Of a stretch of 6,939 nt of DNA, positions 5,285-6,939 are shown in pieces. Below the pieces are notes generated by a model that did not search any database, had not been told where the DNA came from, and was given only the letters and a program-made list of their open reading frames with translations. Made by a program: the position numbers and the translations under genes. The first letter of the stretch is position 1; each line of letters opens with the position of its first letter. Source of the DNA: an uncultured Mucispirillum sp. (GTDB lineage Bacteria > Chrysiogenota > Deferribacteres > Deferribacterales > Mucispirillaceae); NCBI GenBank assembly GCA_947177675.1, contig CAMWVK010000080.1, positions 1 through 6,939 of the forward strand. Reading direction: 5' to 3'.

Positions 5285-5722
5285 ATGAATAGTAGAAAAA
5301 AACTTATTGCAGCAGGTGTAGTAGTCATTGGAGCATTAGCCTATTTATTAGTAAGTGGCTTTACAAACCATTCTCTGCATGATGCAGAAGTTTCTGATAT
5401 AGTTAATAACCCTGTTAAATTTCAAGGCAAGGGCATAAAAGTAAGCGGCACAGTTATGAGCGGCACAGTTATGAAAGCCCAGCTTGATTTAGCTTTTAAT
5501 ATGAAAGATAAAAATGATGACAGTTTCATTAGGGTAGAATATAAAGGCATAGTGCCGGATGCTTTTCAAGAAGAAGTAGAAGTAATTGTAGAAGGCACTT
5601 ATGATGAAGCAAATAAAAAGTTTGTGGCAAACTCACTTTTAGCAAAATGTCCATCTCGCTATGACGGTATGGATGTGAAAGAACATAATAAAGCAATGGC
5701 GGAAATGAACGCAGATATATAA
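5285..5722 (+). CDS. ccmE: Cytochrome c maturation heme chaperone CcmE, C-x3-Y type
   Basis: A 145-residue protein with one N-terminal membrane anchor (about residues 6-25) followed by the periplasmic OB-fold beta barrel of CcmE. CcmE binds heme covalently at the outer face of the membrane and delivers it to the cytochrome c synthetase. In most proteobacteria the heme attaches to His in H-x3-Y. Here the matching site, after ANSLLAK, is C122-P-S-R-Y126, the cysteine version known from Desulfovibrio and archaea (System I*). The C-terminal tail is short and charged. Residues 54-63 are a perfect repeat, SGTVM twice, caused by a 15-bp tandem duplication. AAGGGG lies 5 bases before the ATG. It is divergent from ccdA and ends at its own hairpin, while ccmA follows from a separate promoter. 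Confidence 0.92.
   Translation: MNSRKKLIAAGVVVIGALAYLLVSGFTNHSLHDAEVSDIVNNPVKFQGKGIKVSGTVMSGTVMKAQLDLAFNMKDKNDDSFIRVEYKGIVPDAFQEEVEVIVEGTYDEANKKFVANSLLAKCPSRYDGMDVKEHNKAMAEMNADI
5444..5473 (+). repeat. Perfect 15-bp tandem duplication inside ccmE
   Basis: AGCGGCACAGTTATG occurs twice head to tail (5444-5458 and 5459-5473) with no mismatch. It is in frame and doubles the peptide SGTVM. Identity at every base, including third codon positions, suggests a recent event or an assembly artefact rather than an old structural repeat. Confidence 0.9.
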
Positions 5723-5747
5723 ACTCCTCAAAAAGATATTAGCTGTT

Positions 5748-5777
5748 ATAAGGCTCGGTTTCCCCACCGAGCCTTAT
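5748..5777 (+). terminator. Hairpin terminator after ccmE
   Basis: A perfect 12-bp stem ATAAGGCTCGGT / ACCGAGCCTTAT with a TTCCCC loop starts 25 bases after the ccmE stop. The following T-tract is short (TTATG), so termination may be partial, or the stem may protect the transcript end. It separates ccmE from ccmA. Confidence 0.8.
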
Positions 5778-5803
5778 TTATGTATATTATTGTTTTTAAG
5801 TAA

Positions 5804-5832
5804 TTGCAAAATTAATGTGTTTATGATATTAT
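5804..5832 (+). promoter_or_regulatory. Sigma-70 promoter for ccmAB
   Basis: TTGCAA (5804-5809) and TATTAT (5827-5832) have a 17-bp spacer, and TGA immediately before the -10 supplies an extended -10 element. The predicted start near 5839 gives a leader of about 80 nt before the ccmA ATG. It explains how ccmA can be expressed past the ccmE terminator. Confidence 0.6.
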
Positions 5833-5918
5833 TTTATGCTTTTTAAGGGCAGCAGAAAATATTCTTTTTAAAACTGCATATTTATAAAATTTAAAAGGAA
5901 AAAGGTAAACTTTTTTGT

Positions 5919-6665
5919 ATGGCAGAAGAATGTGGAAAAAGTCTTATTTCTTTAAAAAAGGCAGGCAAAGTATATGGCACTGTTACGGCTTTAAAGAAGA
6001 TAGATTTAGATATATATAAAGGGCAGTCTATTACAATTTTTGGCTCAAATGGAGCAGGAAAATCTACACTTCTTAAAATCCTTTCTATGCAGACAAGGTT
6101 AACTTATGGCACACTTTTATATAATGGTGTGGAAAGTAAAAAACTGGCAGATATTTACAGGGCAAATTTTGGTGTTATTTCTCACCAGCCTTTTGTATAT
6201 GAAAGCCTTTCTGCTATGGAAAATTTAGAGTTTTATGGTTCACTTTATAATGTATCAAATGTCAGGCAGAAAGCAGAAAGCCTTTTAAAACAGCTTGATT
6301 TATATTCCAGAAGAAACGATGCAATACGCACATATTCCCGTGGTATGCTGCAAAGAATATCTATTGCAAGGGCATTAATCCATTCACCAGAAATCATATT
6401 TTTAGATGAACCATATACTGGGCTTGACAGCCTTGCAGGCAGTAATCTTTCAAACCTTTTAAAAGAGCAGTTAAGTCATAATAAAACTATTTTAATGGTT
6501 ACTCATGATATTCATACAGGGCTTGATTTAGCAAGCCAGATAATTATTATGAAAGGTGGCAGAATAGTATTTAATAAGCCAGCGGCAGAGATAGATACTG
6601 CATCATTTGAGCAGATGTATTTAGATGTGGCAGGCGGAAAGGATTTAAAAGATGAACTACTTTAA
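5919..6665 (+). CDS. ccmA: Heme exporter ATP-binding protein CcmA
   Basis: A 248-residue ABC-transporter ATPase. The order of motifs is standard: Walker A GSNGAGKST (42-50), Q-loop Q90, signature YSRGMLQR (139-146) replacing the usual LSGGQ core, Walker B IIFLDEP (159-165) with catalytic E164, D-loop at 169-170 and switch H196. The SRGM-type signature is common in CcmA. With CcmB and CcmC it forms the complex whose ATP hydrolysis releases heme-loaded CcmE. The assignment rests on the overlapping downstream ccmB and the upstream ccmE, since the ATPase sequence alone would be generic. ATG 5919 has AAAGG 13 bases upstream, a long spacing, and no other in-frame start is close. The protein acts on the inner face of the membrane. 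Confidence 0.88.
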   Translation: MAEECGKSLISLKKAGKVYGTVTALKKIDLDIYKGQSITIFGSNGAGKSTLLKILSMQTRLTYGTLLYNGVESKKLADIYRANFGVISHQPFVYESLSAMENLEFYGSLYNVSNVRQKAESLLKQLDLYSRRNDAIRTYSRGMLQRISIARALIHSPEIIFLDEPYTGLDSLAGSNLSNLLKEQLSHNKTILMVTHDIHTGLDLASQIIIMKGGRIVFNKPAAEIDTASFEQMYLDVAGGKDLKDELL

Positions 6666-6939
6666 AGCAGTTTTTGCCATTTTAAAAAAAGATATATTAA
6701 TGGAATTAAGAACTAAGGAAACAGTTAATGCAACATTAGTTTTTGGTGTGCTTATTACACTTGTTTTTAGTTTTATAAGTGAGCCGGGCAGTAAAACAGA
6801 GCAGGAAATAGCAGGCGGTATTTTTTGGATGGCTGTTACATTTTCAGGTATTTTAGGGCTTAGTAAAACTATGATGAGCGAAATACAGGGCGGTAATTTT
6901 GAAGCATTAATGCTTGCACCAATAGACAGAAGTGCTGTA
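6652..6939 (+). CDS. ccmB: Heme exporter membrane protein CcmB (5' part, runs off window)
   Basis: The first 96 residues of a membrane protein, open to the window edge. It starts MNYFKAVFAILKKDILMELR, the amphipathic N-terminus typical of CcmB. A hydrophobic helix follows at about 26-43, a short loop, and a second helix at about 56-70. The segment MMSEIQGGNFEALMLAPIDR matches the CcmB pattern where a cytoplasmic loop after helix 2 contains an acidic-glycine turn and LxxAP. CcmB is the permease partner of CcmA. The ATG overlaps the ccmA end by 14 nt and has AAGGA 8 bases before it, so the two are cotranslated. Further ccm genes may lie beyond the right edge. Confidence 0.85.
   Translation, partial: MNYFKAVFAILKKDILMELRTKETVNATLVFGVLITLVFSFISEPGSKTEQEIAGGIFWMAVTFSGILGLSKTMMSEIQGGNFEALMLAPIDRSAV

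Overview
This is an AT-rich bacterial window from a motile, iron-using, cytochrome c-making bacterium. The supporting genes are a methyl-accepting chemotaxis protein, a FeoA with a Fur-like site, and CcdA plus CcmE/CcmA/CcmB. The AT-rich base composition, the TrmI-type tRNA methyltransferase and the cysteine-type CcmE would fit a Deferribacterota member such as Mucispirillum. That placement is inference from gene content and is not proven by the sequence.

Layout. Positions 1-278 are a very AT-rich leader with a promoter candidate and one inverted repeat. A plus-strand pair follows: trmI (tRNA m1A58 methyltransferase) and, 20 bp later, a membrane-anchored chemoreceptor with a C-terminal zinc-binding (CZB) domain, closed by a clear hairpin terminator. 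From 2883 to 5128 all genes are on the minus strand and form three transcription units. In their order of transcription these are ccdA (thiol-disulfide electron carrier across the membrane) with a strong terminator, a RelB/RelE-type toxin-antitoxin pair with an operator palindrome over its promoter, and feoA overlapping an RseC/MucC-family membrane protein behind a Fur-like box. From 5285 to the right edge the plus strand carries ccmE (heme chaperone, its own terminator), then ccmA and the start of ccmB, which overlap and run off the window.

How the parts work together. CcdA, CcmE, CcmA and CcmB belong to System I cytochrome c maturation. CcdA supplies electrons to keep apocytochrome cysteines reduced, CcmA/CcmB power loading and release of heme-bound CcmE, and CcmE carries heme to the ligase. 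The CcmE has C-x3-Y instead of the usual H-x3-Y heme-binding motif, which points to the System I* variant. The iron unit (feoA) and the heme units sit close together, but only feoA has a convincing Fur-like site.

No wholly new system is evident. The points most worth following up are the Fur-like feoA-rseC unit, the nested operator of the toxin-antitoxin pair, the in-frame 15-bp duplication in ccmE, the receptor that combines a CxxC pair with a CZB domain, and the start codon and palindromic promoter region of ccdA.
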